23,279 bases of DNA, taken from positions 1 through 23,279 of the IMG/VR virus record IMGVR_UViG_3300032092_001844. The stretch is one strand, 5' to 3'. Both the position numbers and the translations under genes were made by a program. Position 1 is the first letter of the stretch, and each line of letters opens with the position of its first letter. Positions 22,294 to 23,279 of the stretch are shown piece after piece. Origin of the DNA: a virus. The notes under the pieces were generated by a model. The model worked only from the letters and a program-made list of their open reading frames with translations. It searched no databases and was not told where the DNA came from.

Positions 22294-23279
22294 TCAGAAT
22301 CCAGTGTTACCGTGAAGATTTCTAACTGCGAATAGACGGTAATATGCGTTGCTATTTGTTTCAAGACCATCACCAGTTGGTGCTGCCCATGTATCACGAC
22401 CTCTTGCAAATGGATTTGCAACTAGACCGTAGCGAGTCTTGAATCCGATCTTGGGTTGGAAGGTATCTTGACCAACTGCACGAACCATTTGTAGAGGAAC
22501 GTATGGGCAGTAGAACATACCAGCATCGTATGGTGATTGACCCTTATAACCGACACAAACGAAGTTTGCATTGCTTGCAACAAATGGATCGATAAAGACC
22601 TTAAACTTATTGTTAAGGATACCAGCAAAGACGTTGCCAGTATCATCTACTTGCATGTCAACATTGATTGCTGGTGAGAGATTGAGGAATCCACCCATTG
22701 CGAGTGCTGAAGCAACATCAGCAGAGCAAACGATGAAGTTACCCTTACCTCTACGAGTTTCTTTAGCAATTACGTTTGCTTCACGTTCAATTTGGAACAT
22801 AAGTCCACGGAAGCGTTCTGCTGACCAACGACCGTCTGAATCTTGGAGGAGATCATATACACCACCTTGACCACCAGCGACTTCGTTGTAATAAAGATCT
22901 GATTGAGCACAACCAGTCTTAGCAACGTAGTACATACCTCTGAGAATTTCTCTATTGATTTCGTTCATGATTTCAACTGAGAGAATATTTGCAAGTTCAG
23001 ATTCTGCATCAAGTCCGTGAACTGCACGAAGATCTTGTGCAAGTTCAGTGGTGTATTCTGCCTTGAGTGCGCGAGTACGTGCTTGAACTGCAACACGTTC
23101 AATACCAAATGCCATTTCACGGAATGGATTAGATGATGAATCACCCAATGCTTCTGCTTGTGATGTAAGCATACCACGGAAAGTAGTGAATACGTCACCT
23201 CTAGATGAGATACCAGAAGCACCAATTGTTCCATATGGTGTAATACCTAAAGTATGACCATAAAGAATACTATTGGGTG
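22294..23279 (-). CDS. 23: Major capsid protein gp23 (partial, N-terminus off right edge)
   Basis: The frame is open to the right edge: about 35 codons precede the internal Met at 23172 (ending GDVFTTFRG), so the true start is outside the window. About 328 residues are visible of roughly 450-520 expected. NPFREMAFGIERVAVQAR and ELAQDLRAVHGLDAESEL match T4 gp23 (FRIDKATVEAKSR, ELAQDLRAVHGMDADAEL), followed by MNEINREI. The C-terminal part has GNFIVCSADVASAL and KTRYGLVANPF, both typical of T4-like capsid proteins. In T4 the protein is cleaved by gp21 during head maturation. Its base composition is less AT-rich than the glycan genes. A strong terminator follows. Confidence 0.96.
   Translation of the reverse strand, partial: PNSILYGHTLGITPYGTIGASGISSRGDVFTTFRGMLTSQAEALGDSSSNPFREMAFGIERVAVQARTRALKAEYTTELAQDLRAVHGLDAESELANILSVEIMNEINREILRGMYYVAKTGCAQSDLYYNEVAGGQGGVYDLLQDSDGRWSAERFRGLMFQIEREANVIAKETRRGKGNFIVCSADVASALAMGGFLNLSPAINVDMQVDDTGNVFAGILNNKFKVFIDPFVASNANFVCVGYKGQSPYDAGMFYCPYVPLQMVRAVGQDTFQPKIGFKTRYGLVANPFARGRDTWAAPTGDGLETNSNAYYRLFAVRNLHGNTGF

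Noticed and set aside
22571-22870. Plus-strand open frame of about 99 codons opposite gp23
   Set aside because: It is antisense to a clear capsid gene, has no recognised motif, and mirrors codon bias of the real gene.

Overview
This window looks like part of a T4-like myovirus genome, probably a marine one, with a low-GC host-type composition. Every gene I can support is on the minus strand, so transcription runs from right to left. The gene order from the right edge is major capsid protein (gp23), a tail-tube-fold protein, uvsY, uvsW, an Sm-like protein, gp55, gp47, gp46, gp45, gp44, gp62 and regA. From memory this matches the core of T4-like cyanophages and their marine relatives more closely than T4 itself. 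No photosynthesis gene or other host marker is present, so the host cannot be named.

Region 1 (right, 23279-21611) holds structural genes. The capsid gene runs off the right edge. It is followed by an 11-bp hairpin terminator that merges directly into a T4-type late promoter (TATAAATA) for the tail-tube-like gene. Region 2 (21592-12510) is the replication, recombination and transcription-switch block: the UvsY mediator, UvsW helicase, an Sm-like protein with a charged tail, the gp55 late sigma factor, the gp47/gp46 nuclease complex, a small structural-looking protein, a small acidic/basic protein, the gp45 clamp, the gp44/gp62 clamp loader and the RegA translational repressor. Most junctions overlap by 4 bases (ATGA) or have gaps of a few bases. 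The largest gap, 18811-18956, carries a likely early promoter for gp55 and a perfect-consensus sigma70-type promoter on the opposite strand.

Region 3 (12483-460) is a glycan island of 11 genes. First comes a diverged tandem duplication of a two-gene module (GT10 fucosyltransferase-like plus a small DxD glycosyltransferase). It is followed by a SAM methyltransferase, a DUF5672-like protein and a GT-A glycosyltransferase. Next is a nucleotide-sugar set: a three-domain SDR-cupin-C-methyltransferase fusion, an SDR, an RfbH-like 3-dehydratase whose PLP lysine is replaced by His and which carries four clustered Cys, and GDP-mannose 4,6-dehydratase. The island ends with a GT2-TPR glycosyltransferase that has its own late promoter. 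Together these could make GDP-linked and 3,6-dideoxy or C-methyl-branched sugars and transfer them to an unknown acceptor, either the host surface or the virion. Region 4 (434-1) is the start of a late-promoted, tail-fibre-like gene running off the left edge.

No tRNA, rRNA, CRISPR array, insertion sequence or attachment site was seen. No stretch over 300 bases lacks a gene. Homology calls come from reading motifs and remembered family sequences; no search was run.
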